Source of the DNA: Serpentinimonas barnesii
GTDB taxonomy: Bacteria; Pseudomonadota; Gammaproteobacteria; Burkholderiales; Burkholderiaceae_C
Reading direction: 5' to 3'
Assembly (NCBI RefSeq): GCF_000696225.1
Contig: NZ_BAWN01000002.1
Location: 1-33,893, forward strand
DNA length: 33,893 nucleotides
Shown here: one piece after another, positions 22,439-31,071 of the stretch
Position numbering within the stretch: the stretch's first letter is position 1
Layout: the number at the start of each line of letters is the position of its first letter
Program-made: the position numbers and the translations under genes
Notes under the pieces: generated by a model
Seen by the model: the letters and a program-made list of their open reading frames with translations, nothing else
Told to the model about the DNA's origin: nothing
Database searches by the model: none

Positions 22439-25110
22439 TGACCCGCCATTTGCATGCTTTACTGGCCCCGCGCAGCGTCGCGGTGTTTGGCGCATCCGAC
22501 CGGCCGCAGCGCGACGGCCGCGCGATCTGGAACCGGCTTGCGGCCGAGTTCAAGGGCACGCTGTACGCCGTCAACCCGCGCCTGCGCCACTTGGGCGAGC
22601 ACAAGGTTTGGCACAGCGTGGCCGAGCTGCCGCAAACGCCCGACTTGGCCGTGATCTGCACCCCGGCCGCCACCGTGCCGAGCCTGATTGCCGAGCTGGG
22701 CGCGCGCGGCTGCAAGGCGGCGGTGGTGGTGAGTGCGGGCTTGAGCGAAGATCAAACCCAGGCCATGCTGGCGGCGGCGCGCCCTTACTCGCTGCGCATA
22801 TTGGGGCCCGACTGCACTGGTCTGCTGGTGCCCCACCTAGGGCTCAACACCAGCCTGGCGCAGGTGAGCGCGCAGCCCGGTTCGGTGGCGTTTGTGTCGC
22901 AGTCGGCGGCGCTGGTGACAGCCATGATGGACTGGGCCAGCTCGCGCCAGATTGGTTTTTCGCACTTCATCTCGCTGGGCGAGCACGCCGACGTGGATTT
23001 CGCCGATGTGCTCGACTACCTGGCCAGCGATGCGCGCACGCGCGCCATCATGCTCTACGTGGAAACGCTGGACGAGCCGCGCAAATTTTTGTCGGCGGCG
23101 CGGGTGGCGGCGCGCAACAAGCCGCTGATCGTGGTCAAGGGCGGGCGCTCGGGCCAGGGCCAGCAGGCGGCCTCCACCCACAGCGCGGCGCTGGCCGGCA
23201 GCGACCGCGTTTTTGACGCCGCTGTGTCTCGCGCGGGCATGTTGCGCGTGTTTCGCCTGCAGCACCTGTTCATGGCGGCCGAGCTGCTGGCGCGCTTTCG
23301 CGACAACCGCAGCGAAGACCTGATCGTGCTCACCAACGGCGGCGGGGCCGGGGTGCTGGCCGCCGACGCCGCCGACTACGCCCGCGTGCGGCTGGCGCGC
23401 TTAAGCCCCGAGCGCATTGCCGAGCTCGACGCGGTGCTGCCCGCTGGCTGGTCGCGCGCCAACCCGGTCGATATAGGCGGCGACGCGCCGCCGCAGCGCT
23501 ACCAAGATGCCCTGCGCATTTTGCTGCGCGAGCGCGATTGCGCGGTGCTGCTGGTGCACGCCCCCACCGGCCACGTGCCCAGCCTAGAGATTGCGCAGGC
23601 GCTGCTGCCACTGGCGAGCGAAAAACCGGTGCGCGTGCTGGGCTGCTGGCTCGGCACCCAGGCCGTGGCCGAGGCCAGCGCGCTGTTTCGCGCCGCCGGC
23701 ATCCCCGATTACGACACCCCGGAAGACGCGGTGCGCGCCTTCGCCTCGCTGCGCCTGCACCGACACCACCAGATCGACCTGATGGAAACCCCGCCCGCTG
23801 CGCCGTTGCGCAGCCGCATCGATCTGCCCGGCATTCGCGAACTGGTCGATTTTGTGCTGGCCGACGGGCGCGAGTGGCTCACCGAGCCCGAAGCCAAAGA
23901 ACTGCTCAAGCGCGCCGGGCTGCCCGTCACGCCCACCCGCGTGGTGCCGCCCGAGGCGCAGGCCGCGGTCTATGCCGCCGAAACGCTGGGCTACCCGGTG
24001 GTGCTCAAAATCCTCTCGCACGACATCACGCACAAATCCGACGTGGGCGGGGTGCGGCTGGACCTGCACAACGCCGCCGAAGTGGAGCAGGCGGCGCGCT
24101 CCATGCTGGAACGCGTGGCGCAACTGCAACCGCAGGCGCGCATCGAAGGCTTTACGGTGCAACCCATGGCGCGGCGCGCCCACGCGCACGAGCTCATCAT
24201 CGGCTCGCGCGTGGACCCGCTGTTTGGGCCGGTGATTTTGTTTGGGCAGGGCGGGGTGGCGGTCGAGGTGCTGGCCGACCGCGCCGTGGCGCTGCCGCCA
24301 CTCAACGGCAAGCTGGCGCGCTCGCTGGTCGAGCGCACCCGGGTCGCCAAGCTGCTGCAAGGCTACCGCAACGTGCCGGCCGCCAACCAAGAGGCACTGG
24401 TCGATGCGCTGGTGGCGGTGTCGCAACTGCTGGCCGAGGTGCCCGAAATCGCCGAGCTCGACATCAACCCGCTGCTGCTCAACCCCGAGGGCGCGCTGGT
24501 GCTCGATGCGCGGCTGCGCCTGAGCCGCCAGCGCCCGGGCGGGGCGGCGCAGTTCGCCATCCGGCCCTACCCGCTGGAGCTGATCGAGACCCTGCCCTTT
24601 GCCGATGGCCGCACCCTGACGCTGCGCCCGATCCGACCCGAAGATGAGGCGCTGCTGGAAACCTTTTTTGAAAAACTCGACCCCGAAGACATCCGCCTGC
24701 GCCTGTTCTACAGCCGGCGCAGCTTCGAGCACAGCGAGCTGGCGCGCATGACGCAGATCGACTACGAGCGCGAAATGGCCTTCATCGCCACCCTGCCCCT
24801 GCCCGACGGCAGCGAGGAGATGATCGGCGACGTGCGCGGCCTGGGCGACCCGGACAACATCGAGGCCGAATTCGGCGTGCTGGTGCGCTCCGACATGAAG
24901 GGGCACCGCTTGGGCTGGATTTTGATGGACAAGCTGATCCGCTACCTGCGCGCCAACGGCACCCAGCGCATCGTGGGTGCGGTGCTGCGCGAGAACTCCG
25001 GCATGTTGGCGCTGGGGCGCAAGCTCGGTTTTACGATCGTGGTGCACCCCGAAGACTCGGACCTGCGCCACCTTGACTTGCCGCTGCAAGGGCCGCAATC
25101 TGGGCACTAG
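22435..25110 (+). CDS. Pat-type protein lysine acetyltransferase (acyl-CoA synthetase-like + GNAT)
   Basis: This 891-aa multidomain protein is of the PatZ/Pat class, which acetylates and inactivates enzymes such as acetyl-CoA synthetase. In order it has a CoA-binding Rossmann domain (LLAPRSVAVFGASDRPQRDGRAIW, residues 10-130), succinyl-CoA-ligase-like domains (VAFVSQSAALVTAMMDWAS, and STHSAALAGSDRVFDAA at about 240-260), an ATP-grasp domain (LVDFVLADGREWLTEPEAKELLKRAGLPV onward, ending SELDINPLLLNPEGALVLDAR-like), and a C-terminal GNAT domain (about 715-885). The active-site His of true ADP-forming synthetases should lie near THSAALAG, where a His is present, so residual synthetase activity is not excluded. 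The ATG at 22435 overlaps the DUF502 stop; longer in-frame starts are shadows. Confidence 0.9.
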   Translation: MMTRHLHALLAPRSVAVFGASDRPQRDGRAIWNRLAAEFKGTLYAVNPRLRHLGEHKVWHSVAELPQTPDLAVICTPAATVPSLIAELGARGCKAAVVVSAGLSEDQTQAMLAAARPYSLRILGPDCTGLLVPHLGLNTSLAQVSAQPGSVAFVSQSAALVTAMMDWASSRQIGFSHFISLGEHADVDFADVLDYLASDARTRAIMLYVETLDEPRKFLSAARVAARNKPLIVVKGGRSGQGQQAASTHSAALAGSDRVFDAAVSRAGMLRVFRLQHLFMAAELLARFRDNRSEDLIVLTNGGGAGVLAADAADYARVRLARLSPERIAELDAVLPAGWSRANPVDIGGDAPPQRYQDALRILLRERDCAVLLVHAPTGHVPSLEIAQALLPLASEKPVRVLGCWLGTQAVAEASALFRAAGIPDYDTPEDAVRAFASLRLHRHHQIDLMETPPAAPLRSRIDLPGIRELVDFVLADGREWLTEPEAKELLKRAGLPVTPTRVVPPEAQAAVYAAETLGYPVVLKILSHDITHKSDVGGVRLDLHNAAEVEQAARSMLERVAQLQPQARIEGFTVQPMARRAHAHELIIGSRVDPLFGPVILFGQGGVAVEVLADRAVALPPLNGKLARSLVERTRVAKLLQGYRNVPAANQEALVDALVAVSQLLAEVPEIAELDINPLLLNPEGALVLDARLRLSRQRPGGAAQFAIRPYPLELIETLPFADGRTLTLRPIRPEDEALLETFFEKLDPEDIRLRLFYSRRSFEHSELARMTQIDYEREMAFIATLPLPDGSEEMIGDVRGLGDPDNIEAEFGVLVRSDMKGHRLGWILMDKLIRYLRANGTQRIVGAVLRENSGMLALGRKLGFTIVVHPEDSDLRHLDLPLQGPQSGH

Positions 25111-25112
25111 GA

Positions 25113-25141
25113 CCAGCCCCTGATCTGCGGCCTTGGGCTGG
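25113..25141. terminator. Possible hairpin between convergent genes
   Basis: CCAGCCC (25113-25119) pairs with GGGCTGG (25135-25141) between the convergent pat and CopD-like genes. The loop is 15 bases and no T-run follows, so a terminator role is possible but weak. Confidence 0.3.
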
Positions 25142-25143
25142 CC

Positions 25144-25611
25144 TCAGTTGAGCAGCGTAAAGGCGACGATCACCACGCCCAGCGCCAGGTTGACCAGCAC
25201 CCAGAGCCGGATTTTTTCCATCACCGCCCCGGTCGCGGCCCAGTCCTTGGCCTGCACCGCCTTGTCGCAGCGCTTGTAGAGGGCAAAGCGGACATGGCCA
25301 AAAATCAAAATCATCAGCACGCCCAAGGTGGACATGACCTTCCAGTCCAGCGGCATGGTGAAGCTGCCACCGCCCTCAACGGCGGCCCGCGCCACGTTGC
25401 CGATCATCCACAAACCGGTGAACAGGGTGATGAGCGAAATCGCCAAAATGGCTTTAAAGAAGCGCCCAAACACATCGTGCAGCAGCGGCAGGCGCACGGC
25501 AGGCTCCAGCGACGCCGCAGCCGGGCGCAAAAAGAACAGGGCAAAGGCCATGCCACCGAGCCAGACGATGATGGCCAGCAGGTGGATGGTTTTGAGGGTG
25601 GCGTAGAGCAT
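25144..25611 (-). CDS. CopD-like integral membrane protein
   Basis: This 155-aa protein has four hydrophobic segments: YATLKTIHLLAIIVWLGGMAFALFFL, FFKAILAISLITLFTGLWMIGNV, MSTLGVLMILIFGHVRFALY, and LWVLVNLALGVVIVAFTLL. The HxxAxxxWxGG pattern (IHLLAIIVWLGGMAF) and a second buried His (FGHVRF) are the marks of the CopD domain found in copper-resistance and cytochrome-like membrane proteins. The ATG at 25611 has AGGAA upstream; the in-frame start at 25839 would extend over the phasin promoter and adds a non-family sequence. It sits divergently from the phasin gene. Whether it handles copper or haem is not decidable here. Confidence 0.82.
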   Translation of the reverse strand: MLYATLKTIHLLAIIVWLGGMAFALFFLRPAAASLEPAVRLPLLHDVFGRFFKAILAISLITLFTGLWMIGNVARAAVEGGGSFTMPLDWKVMSTLGVLMILIFGHVRFALYKRCDKAVQAKDWAATGAVMEKIRLWVLVNLALGVVIVAFTLLN

Positions 25612-25737
25612 GAAATTCCTGTGAAGGGATGAAACCAAGATTGAAAGAGGCCAGCCGTTCGACCGCCAGGGCGGCCAGAGTTCCAACCATAGCAGCAACG
25701 GCACGCCCCAGCGCACGGCGGGTTTTTGTGGGTTTTT

Positions 25738-25752
25738 TGCTGCACCGCAACA
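25738..25752. promoter_or_regulatory. Candidate PhaR-type operator, site 1
   Basis: TGCTGCACCGCAACA is a TGYTGC-N3-GCARCA palindrome upstream of the -35 box of the phasin gene. It matches the second site 59 bases downstream. TGC-rich palindromes of this kind are bound by PHA-sensing repressors (PhaR) in other bacteria. Confidence 0.5.
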
Positions 25753-25760
25753 AAAAGGGC

Positions 25761-25788
25761 TTGCAATTGTCAAAAAGCGCCCTATACT
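25761..25788 (+). promoter_or_regulatory. Sigma-70 promoter of the phasin gene
   Basis: The -35 box TTGCAA (25761-25766) and the -10 box TATACT (25783-25788) are 16 bases apart. The predicted start at about 25795 gives a leader of roughly 100 bases. It is bracketed by the two palindromes, one just upstream and one over the start site. Confidence 0.6.
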
Positions 25789-25796
25789 TGGAACCA

Positions 25797-25811
25797 TGTT
25801 GCAGCGCAGCA
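25797..25811. promoter_or_regulatory. Candidate PhaR-type operator, site 2
   Basis: TGTTGCAGCGCAGCA has the same TGYTGC-N3-GCARCA form as site 1 and covers the predicted transcription start, where a bound repressor would block initiation. Confidence 0.55.
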
Positions 25812-25900
25812 TAACCGGGCTGACACGGTTTTGACGCAAACGCGCGCTACAGTTTCCGAACTGTCAGTTTTTTGCTTTCACCTTTTTAAGGAACCTTGCC

Positions 25901-26455
25901 ATGTTGACCGTTGAACAAATCCTCGCCGCCCAAAAAGCCCAAGTCTCCACCCTGTTCGATCTGAGCACCAAGGCGCTGGCCAGCGTCGAGCGTCTGAACG
26001 AACTGAACCTGCAAGCCGCCCGCGCTTCGCTGTCCGAAACCGCCAGCCACGCCCAAGCCGTGATGGGCGCCAAAGACCTGCAAGACTTGGTCGCCCTCCA
26101 AGGCGCCGCCCTGCAGCCGATGGCCGAAAAAGCCGCCTCCTACAGCCGCCACCTGTACGACATCGCCACCGGCATGGGTGCCGAGCTGAGCAAGGTCGCC
26201 GAAGCGCAAGCGTCGGATGCCCAAAAGCAGTTCGTCGCCGCCGTGGACAGCGCCGTGAAAAACGCGCCCCAAGGCTCTGAGTCGGCCGTGGCTGCTGTGA
26301 AAAGCGCCGTGTCCACCGCCAGCGCCGCCATGGAATCGGTGCAAAAAGCCGTCAAGCAAGCCACCGAGCTGGCCGAAGCCAACTTCAACGCCGTCACCAG
26401 CACGGCCGTGAGCAGCGCCAAACCGGCTGCCCGCTCCAGCAAATCGGCTGCCTGA
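25901..26455 (+). CDS. phaP: Phasin, PHA granule-associated protein
   Basis: This is a 184-aa amphipathic helical protein that coats polyhydroxyalkanoate granules. It starts MLTVEQILAAQKAQVSTLFDLSTKALASVERLNELNLQAARASL, the standard Burkholderiales phasin N-terminus. It is rich in Ala, has no Cys and no membrane segment, and ends in a Ser/Ala/Lys tail (SSAKPAARSSKSAA). A clean AAGGAACC ribosome-binding site precedes the ATG. A sigma-70 promoter with two PhaR-like palindromes lies upstream and a strong terminator downstream, so it is a single-gene transcript. The neighbouring 3-hydroxybutyryl-CoA dehydrogenase fits a PHB/butyryl-CoA context. Confidence 0.92.
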   Translation: MLTVEQILAAQKAQVSTLFDLSTKALASVERLNELNLQAARASLSETASHAQAVMGAKDLQDLVALQGAALQPMAEKAASYSRHLYDIATGMGAELSKVAEAQASDAQKQFVAAVDSAVKNAPQGSESAVAAVKSAVSTASAAMESVQKAVKQATELAEANFNAVTSTAVSSAKPAARSSKSAA

Positions 26456-26521
26456 TCGACACCGGTCTGCACCAGCCTCCAAGCTGAGCCAGACCCGATC
26501 CGGGCCCAAGCTGGATCACCC

Positions 26522-26556
26522 AACCCCGAGCGCTTAGCGGCCTCGGGGTTTTTTTT
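26522..26556 (+). terminator. Rho-independent terminator after phaP
   Basis: AACCCCGAG (26522-26530) pairs perfectly with CTCGGGGTT (26542-26550), followed by a run of eight T residues (26549-26556). It ends the phasin transcript 67 bases after the stop codon. Confidence 0.92.
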
Positions 26557-26626
26557 CGCGGTCACTGGCCAAAGGCATAATGACCCTATTGCCTCATCCA
26601 CCATCCCCCACTTCAGGAGAGTTTTC

Positions 26627-27478
26627 ATGAGCGAAATTCAAACCGTCGGCATCGTCGGCGCGGGCACCATGGGCCATGGCATTGCGCAGGTCTGCGCGCT
26701 CAACGGCGTGGCGGTGGTGCTGGTTGACATCAGCGAAGCCGCTGTGCAAAAAGGCCTGGCCGCCGTCACGGGCAGCTTGGAGCGCCTGCTCAAGAAAGAA
26801 AAAATCAGCGCCGCCGACAAAGACGCCGCGCTGGCGCGCATCCAGGTTGGCACCGACAACGCCGCGCTGCAAGGGGCGCAACTGGTGATCGAGGCGGCCA
26901 CCGAAAATCTCGAACTCAAAATCAAAATCCTGCGCCAACTCGACGCCCTGCTGGCGCCCGAGACCGTGGTCGCCACCAACACCAGCTCGATCAGCATCAC
27001 CCAGTTGGCGGCGCTGAGCGGGCGACCGGAGCGCTTCATCGGCATGCACTTCTTCAACCCGGTGCCGATGATGGCGCTGGTCGAGCTGATTCGCGGCCTG
27101 CAAACCAGCGACGCCACCCATGCCGCGGTGCAGGCGCTGGCGCTCAAGCTGGGCAAAACGCCGATCACGGTCAAGAACGCGCCCGGCTTCGTCGTCAACC
27201 GGGTGCTGATCCCGATGATCAACGAGGCCTTTTTCGTGCTGGCCGAAGGGCTGGCCAGCGCCGAAGACATCGACGCCGGCATGAAGCTGGGCTGCAACCA
27301 CCCGATCGGCCCGCTGGCGCTGGCGGATCTGATCGGGCTCGACGTCTGCCTGGCGGTGATGAACGTTTTTGTGACCGAGTTCAACGACAGCAAATACCGC
27401 CCCTGCCCGCTGCTCAAAGAGCTGGTCGCCGCCGGCCGCCTGGGCCGCAAGAGCGGGCGCGGCGTGTACAGCTACTAA
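26627..27478 (+). CDS. 3-hydroxybutyryl-CoA dehydrogenase
   Basis: This NAD(P)-dependent enzyme interconverts acetoacetyl-CoA and 3-hydroxybutyryl-CoA (PaaH/Hbd family). The 283-aa protein has GIVGAGTMGHGIAQVCALNGVAVVLVD (residues 7-33), the catalytic His in FIGMHFFNPVPMMALVE with the ASSIS-like NTSSISITQLAAL upstream, and the C-terminal helical domain with KNAPGFVVNRVLIPMINEAFFVL and the GLDVCLAVM segment. It ends LGRKSGRGVYSY, the family terminus. AGGAGA lies eight bases before the ATG. It follows the phasin terminator, so it needs its own promoter in the 70-base gap; I see no convincing one. rmuC starts six bases after its stop. Confidence 0.93.
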   Translation: MSEIQTVGIVGAGTMGHGIAQVCALNGVAVVLVDISEAAVQKGLAAVTGSLERLLKKEKISAADKDAALARIQVGTDNAALQGAQLVIEAATENLELKIKILRQLDALLAPETVVATNTSSISITQLAALSGRPERFIGMHFFNPVPMMALVELIRGLQTSDATHAAVQALALKLGKTPITVKNAPGFVVNRVLIPMINEAFFVLAEGLASAEDIDAGMKLGCNHPIGPLALADLIGLDVCLAVMNVFVTEFNDSKYRPCPLLKELVAAGRLGRKSGRGVYSY

Positions 27479-27484
27479 GCCCCC

Positions 27485-28882
27485 ATGCTGCCGCTGAGCG
27501 AAGGGTGGCTGGCGGCGCTGCTGGCCTTGGGCGCACTGGGCGTCTTGGGCCTGCTGGCGCTGCAAGTGCTGCTGCTATCGGCCTTGCGCAGCCGCCCGCC
27601 ACCCGAGGTCGCGCCCGAGCTGCTGCTGCGCCTGGGCACACTCGAACAGTCGTTGCTGGCGCTGACCCAGGCCAGCGCGCGCAGCGAGGCCGCCTGCGCC
27701 CGCATCGAGCTGCACATCCAAGCCTTCAGCGCCAGCACGGCGCAGGCGCAGGAGGCGGCGCGCCAGCGCCTAGACGAACAACTGGCCAAAACGGTAGAGG
27801 AAGCCCGCCACGGCCGACGCGAAACCGGCGAGGCGCTGCTGGCGCTGCGCCACGAGCTGGGCCGCAGCCTGACGCAACTGGCGGCCGACAACCAGCAACA
27901 CGCCGAGCAGTTGCGCGCCGCCCTCAACGAGCGGCTGGCCGCCATTCAGGCCGACAACGGCGCCCGGCTCGAACAAATGCGCCTGACGGTGGACGAAAAG
28001 CTGCACGCCACGCTGGAGCAGCGGCTGGGCGAATCGTTCAAACTGGTGAGCGAGCGGCTGGAGCAGGTGCACACCGGCTTGGGCGAGATGAAGCTGCTGG
28101 CCGGCAGCGTGGGCGACCTCAAGCGCGTCATGAGCAATGTGCGCAGCCGCGGCACTTGGGGCGAGGTGCAGCTCGGGGCCCTGATCGAAGGCCTGCTGAC
28201 GCCGGACCAGTACGCGCAAAACGTCAAGACGGTGCCGGGCAGCAACGAGCTGGTCGAATTTGCCATCAAAATGCCGGGCAAGACCGACGAACAACCGGTC
28301 TGGCTGCCGATCGACGCCAAATACCCGGTCGAGCACTACCAGCGCCTGCTCGACGCGCACGAGGGCGCCGACAAGGCGCAGATTCAATCGGCCAGCGCCG
28401 CCTTCGAGGCCTCGATCCGGCTGGAGGCGCGCAAAATTGCCAGCAAATACCTGAGCCCGCCGCACACCACCGACTTTGCGGTGTTGTTTCTGCCCACCGA
28501 GGGGCTGTTTGCCGAAGTTTGCCGCCTGCCCGGCATGATCGAAGCGCTGCAAAACGACTGGCGCATCGTGGTCGCCGGCCCCACCACGCTGGCCGCCATG
28601 CTCAACAGCCTGCGGCTCGGGTTTCGCACGCTGGCGATCGAAAAGCGCTCGTCCGAGGTCTGGCTCATCTTGTCGGCGGTCAAAACCGAGTTCAAAAAAT
28701 TTGGCGAAATCGTCGATGCCACCCACAAGTCCATCGACGCCGCCTCTAGGAAATTTGGCGACATAGGCGTGCGCACGCGCGCCATCGAGCGCAAATTGCG
28801 CGGCGTCGAAGACCTGCCCGCCGGCGCCCCTGCCGACTTGCTGGCCAACGGGGCCGAGGACGAGGACGAACCCGGACGCTAA
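27485..28882 (+). CDS. rmuC: DNA recombination protein RmuC
   Basis: This is a 465-aa protein with an N-terminal membrane anchor (LAALLALGALGVLGLLALQVLLLSAL), a long coiled coil (about 40-200) and the RmuC nuclease-fold domain. Landmarks in the domain are VGDLKRVMSNVRSRGTWGEVQLGALIE, PVWLPIDAKYPVEHYQRLLDAHE, TTDFAVLFLPTEGLFAEV and VVAGPTTLAAMLNSLRLGFRTLAIEKRS. The family limits certain DNA rearrangements, and its precise reaction is not settled. The Asp and Lys in PIDAKYP are the likely active-site residues of the PD-(D/E)xK-like fold. It is co-transcribed with the dehydrogenase and convergent with moaC. Confidence 0.92.
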   Translation: MLPLSEGWLAALLALGALGVLGLLALQVLLLSALRSRPPPEVAPELLLRLGTLEQSLLALTQASARSEAACARIELHIQAFSASTAQAQEAARQRLDEQLAKTVEEARHGRRETGEALLALRHELGRSLTQLAADNQQHAEQLRAALNERLAAIQADNGARLEQMRLTVDEKLHATLEQRLGESFKLVSERLEQVHTGLGEMKLLAGSVGDLKRVMSNVRSRGTWGEVQLGALIEGLLTPDQYAQNVKTVPGSNELVEFAIKMPGKTDEQPVWLPIDAKYPVEHYQRLLDAHEGADKAQIQSASAAFEASIRLEARKIASKYLSPPHTTDFAVLFLPTEGLFAEVCRLPGMIEALQNDWRIVVAGPTTLAAMLNSLRLGFRTLAIEKRSSEVWLILSAVKTEFKKFGEIVDATHKSIDAASRKFGDIGVRTRAIERKLRGVEDLPAGAPADLLANGAEDEDEPGR

Positions 28883-28913
28883 GGCGCTGGGCAGGGGCTG
28901 AGCAGCGGCTGGC

Positions 28914-29402
28914 TTAAGGGGCGCTGGAGTGGCGGTAACTGCCCGAGCGCCCGCCTTCTTTTTGCAGCAGCCGCACCCCGGTGATTTCCATGCCCCGGTC
29001 CACCGCCTTGCACATGTCGTACACCGTGAGCAAGGCCACTTGCACGGCGGTCAGGGCTTCCATCTCGACCCCGGTGGGGCCCACCGTCTCGGCGCTGGCG
29101 GTGCAGCGCACGGCGGGCGGGTCGGGCAGCAACTCGAACTCCAGCGCCACCCGGGTCAGGGCCACCGGGTGGCAGAGCGGGATCAGCTCGCTGGTTTTTT
29201 TGGCCGCCATGATGCCGGCCAAGCGCGCCACCCCCAGCACATCGCCCTTTTTGGCGCTGCCGGCCTCGATCAGCCTTAGGGTGGCCGGTTCGAGCCGGAT
29301 CAGGCCTTGGGCCACCGCCAGACGGCGCGTGGCGGCCTTGTCGCCCACATCGACCATGTGGGCCTGGCCTTGGGCGTCGAAGTGCGTGAGTGGTTCGGGC
29401 AT
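28914..29402 (-). CDS. moaC: Cyclic pyranopterin monophosphate synthase MoaC
   Basis: This enzyme carries out the second half-reaction of molybdenum cofactor biosynthesis, forming cPMP from the MoaA product. The 162-aa protein has [29 protein letters not shown] at the start, [18 protein letters not shown] (catalytic Lys and His), and [51 protein letters not shown], which contains the conserved Asp and Lys. The ATG at 29402 is chosen; the frame extends to a TTG at 29411, which would add three residues. mobA, another molybdopterin gene, lies 1.7 kb away on the same strand beyond the M48 gene. Confidence 0.94.
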   Translation of the reverse strand: MPEPLTHFDAQGQAHMVDVGDKAATRRLAVAQGLIRLEPATLRLIEAGSAKKGDVLGVARLAGIMAAKKTSELIPLCHPVALTRVALEFELLPDPPAVRCTASAETVGPTGVEMEALTAVQVALLTVYDMCKAVDRGMEITGVRLLQKEGGRSGSYRHSSAP

Positions 29403-29481
29403 ATTTTGCAAGCAAGGGTGAATGGGGCCGCAGGGCGTGGTGGCGGAGGCAATTTTTTCGCCAAGCTGGCATCATACGGGC

Positions 29482-31071
29482 ATGAGACTGAAACTGTTGC
29501 ACCGCTGCCGCCCTTGGGCGCTGGCCTTGGGTTTGGCCGTGCTGCTGCCGGCGGCGGCGCAACCTGTGGCGGCCACGCCCAACCTGCCCGCCCTAGGTGA
29601 CGCCAGCGCGCTGTCGCTGGCGCAAGAGCGGCGCTTGGGCGACGAGATCGCGCGCACGCTTTTTCGCAGCCCCGACTACCTCGACGACCCGCTGCTGCAC
29701 GACTACCTGCAAGCCATCTGGCAGCCACTGCTGCAAGCGGCGCAGCGCCGTGGCGAGGTGTCGCCCGAACTGGCCGAGCGCTTTGCCTGGGAGCTGCTGC
29801 TCAGCCGCGACCGCAGCGTGAACGCCTTTGCCCTGCCGGGCGGCTATCTGGGCCTGCACCTGGGGCTGCTGGCGATCAGCACCAGCGCCGATGAAATCGC
29901 GGCCGTGCTGGCGCACGAGCTGGCGCACGTGTCGCAGCGCCACATCGCGCGCCTGTTCGAGCGCCGCCAGCAGCAAGCGCCGTGGGTGATCGGGGCCATG
30001 ATCCTGGGCGCGCTGGCGGCCAATGCCTCGCGCAACGCCGACGTGGCCAGCGCCGCCGTGATGGGCGGGCAGGCGGTGGCGCTGCAAGGGCAGCTCAATT
30101 TCTCGCGCGACATGGAGCGCGAGGCGGACCGGGTCGGGCTGGGCATTGCGACCGAGGCCGGTTTCGACGGCCAGGGCTTCATCACCCTGTTCGACAAGCT
30201 GCAAGCGGCGGCGCGGCTCAACGATGGCGGCGCTTTCCCCTACCTGCGCACCCACCCCATGACGGCCGAGCGCAGCGCCGACATGCAGGCGCGGCTGCAC
30301 GAACTGGCGCCGCTGCGCCAGAGCCAAAGCCCGATTCCCGCGCCGGTGCACGCGCTGATGGCGGCGCGTGCGCGCGTGTTGTCCGAAACCGGCAGCGATC
30401 GCCTCCAAGCCCTGGCCGCCACGCTGCGTCCGGCCGCCGGTGCGCCTGCCACGCCAGCCCTGGGCCGCACCCTGACGCCAGAGGAACTGGGCCAGCTCTA
30501 CGCCGCCACCTTGGCCGCCGCGCGGCTGCGCGAACCGGCGCTGGCCTTGCTGGGCTTGCGCCAATTGCAAGCGCACGAGCCCACCGACCCCGCCACCCAA
30601 GAGCAACTGCGCTGGCTGAACCTGGAGTTGTTGCTGCTGCTGCCACCGCAGGCGCTGCCGCCGGCGCAACAGCAGGCGCTGAGCGACTTGCTGGCGGCCG
30701 CCCTGCAATCGGAGCGCCGTGCCGCGCTGCTGCTGGCGGCCCAGGCCAGCTTGCAGCACGGGGCTGAACGGCAGCGGCTGGCGATTGCGCGGCTGCAAGC
30801 GCGCACCAGCCTGCACCCCGGCGACGCCTTGGCCTGGCAAACGCTGGCCGGGCTGCATCTGGCGCAGCAGCAACCGGTGCGCGCCGCCCGCGCCGAGGCC
30901 GAGGCGCGGCTGGCCCAGCTCGATGCCCCCGGCGCGCTGGAGCGGTTGCGCGCGGCGCGCCAGTTGGGGCAAGGCGCCGCAGCGGTCGATCACATCGAGC
31001 AGTCAATCATCGATGCGCGGCTGCGCCACGTGGAAGAGCGGGTGCGCGAACAGGCGCTGCCGATCCGTTAA
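29482..31071 (+). CDS. M48-family metalloprotease with TPR tail, BepA-like
   Basis: This periplasmic zinc protease of 529 aa has a signal peptide (MRLKLLHRCRPWALALGLAVLLPAAAQPVAA), then the M48 domain with the zinc motif HELAH (His145 and His149) and the third ligand Glu in SRDMEREADRVGL (about 215). The C-terminal half is helical and repetitive (LLGLRQLQAHEPTDPATQEQLRWLNLELL, ALAWQTLAGLHLAQQQPVRAARAEAEARL), consistent with TPR repeats. BepA proteins survey outer-membrane protein assembly. The ATG at 29482 starts the signal peptide; an in-frame start at 29422 gives no such sequence. Its last four bases overlap mobA, which is convergent. Confidence 0.9.
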   Translation: MRLKLLHRCRPWALALGLAVLLPAAAQPVAATPNLPALGDASALSLAQERRLGDEIARTLFRSPDYLDDPLLHDYLQAIWQPLLQAAQRRGEVSPELAERFAWELLLSRDRSVNAFALPGGYLGLHLGLLAISTSADEIAAVLAHELAHVSQRHIARLFERRQQQAPWVIGAMILGALAANASRNADVASAAVMGGQAVALQGQLNFSRDMEREADRVGLGIATEAGFDGQGFITLFDKLQAAARLNDGGAFPYLRTHPMTAERSADMQARLHELAPLRQSQSPIPAPVHALMAARARVLSETGSDRLQALAATLRPAAGAPATPALGRTLTPEELGQLYAATLAAARLREPALALLGLRQLQAHEPTDPATQEQLRWLNLELLLLLPPQALPPAQQQALSDLLAAALQSERRAALLLAAQASLQHGAERQRLAIARLQARTSLHPGDALAWQTLAGLHLAQQQPVRAARAEAEARLAQLDAPGALERLRAARQLGQGAAAVDHIEQSIIDARLRHVEERVREQALPIR

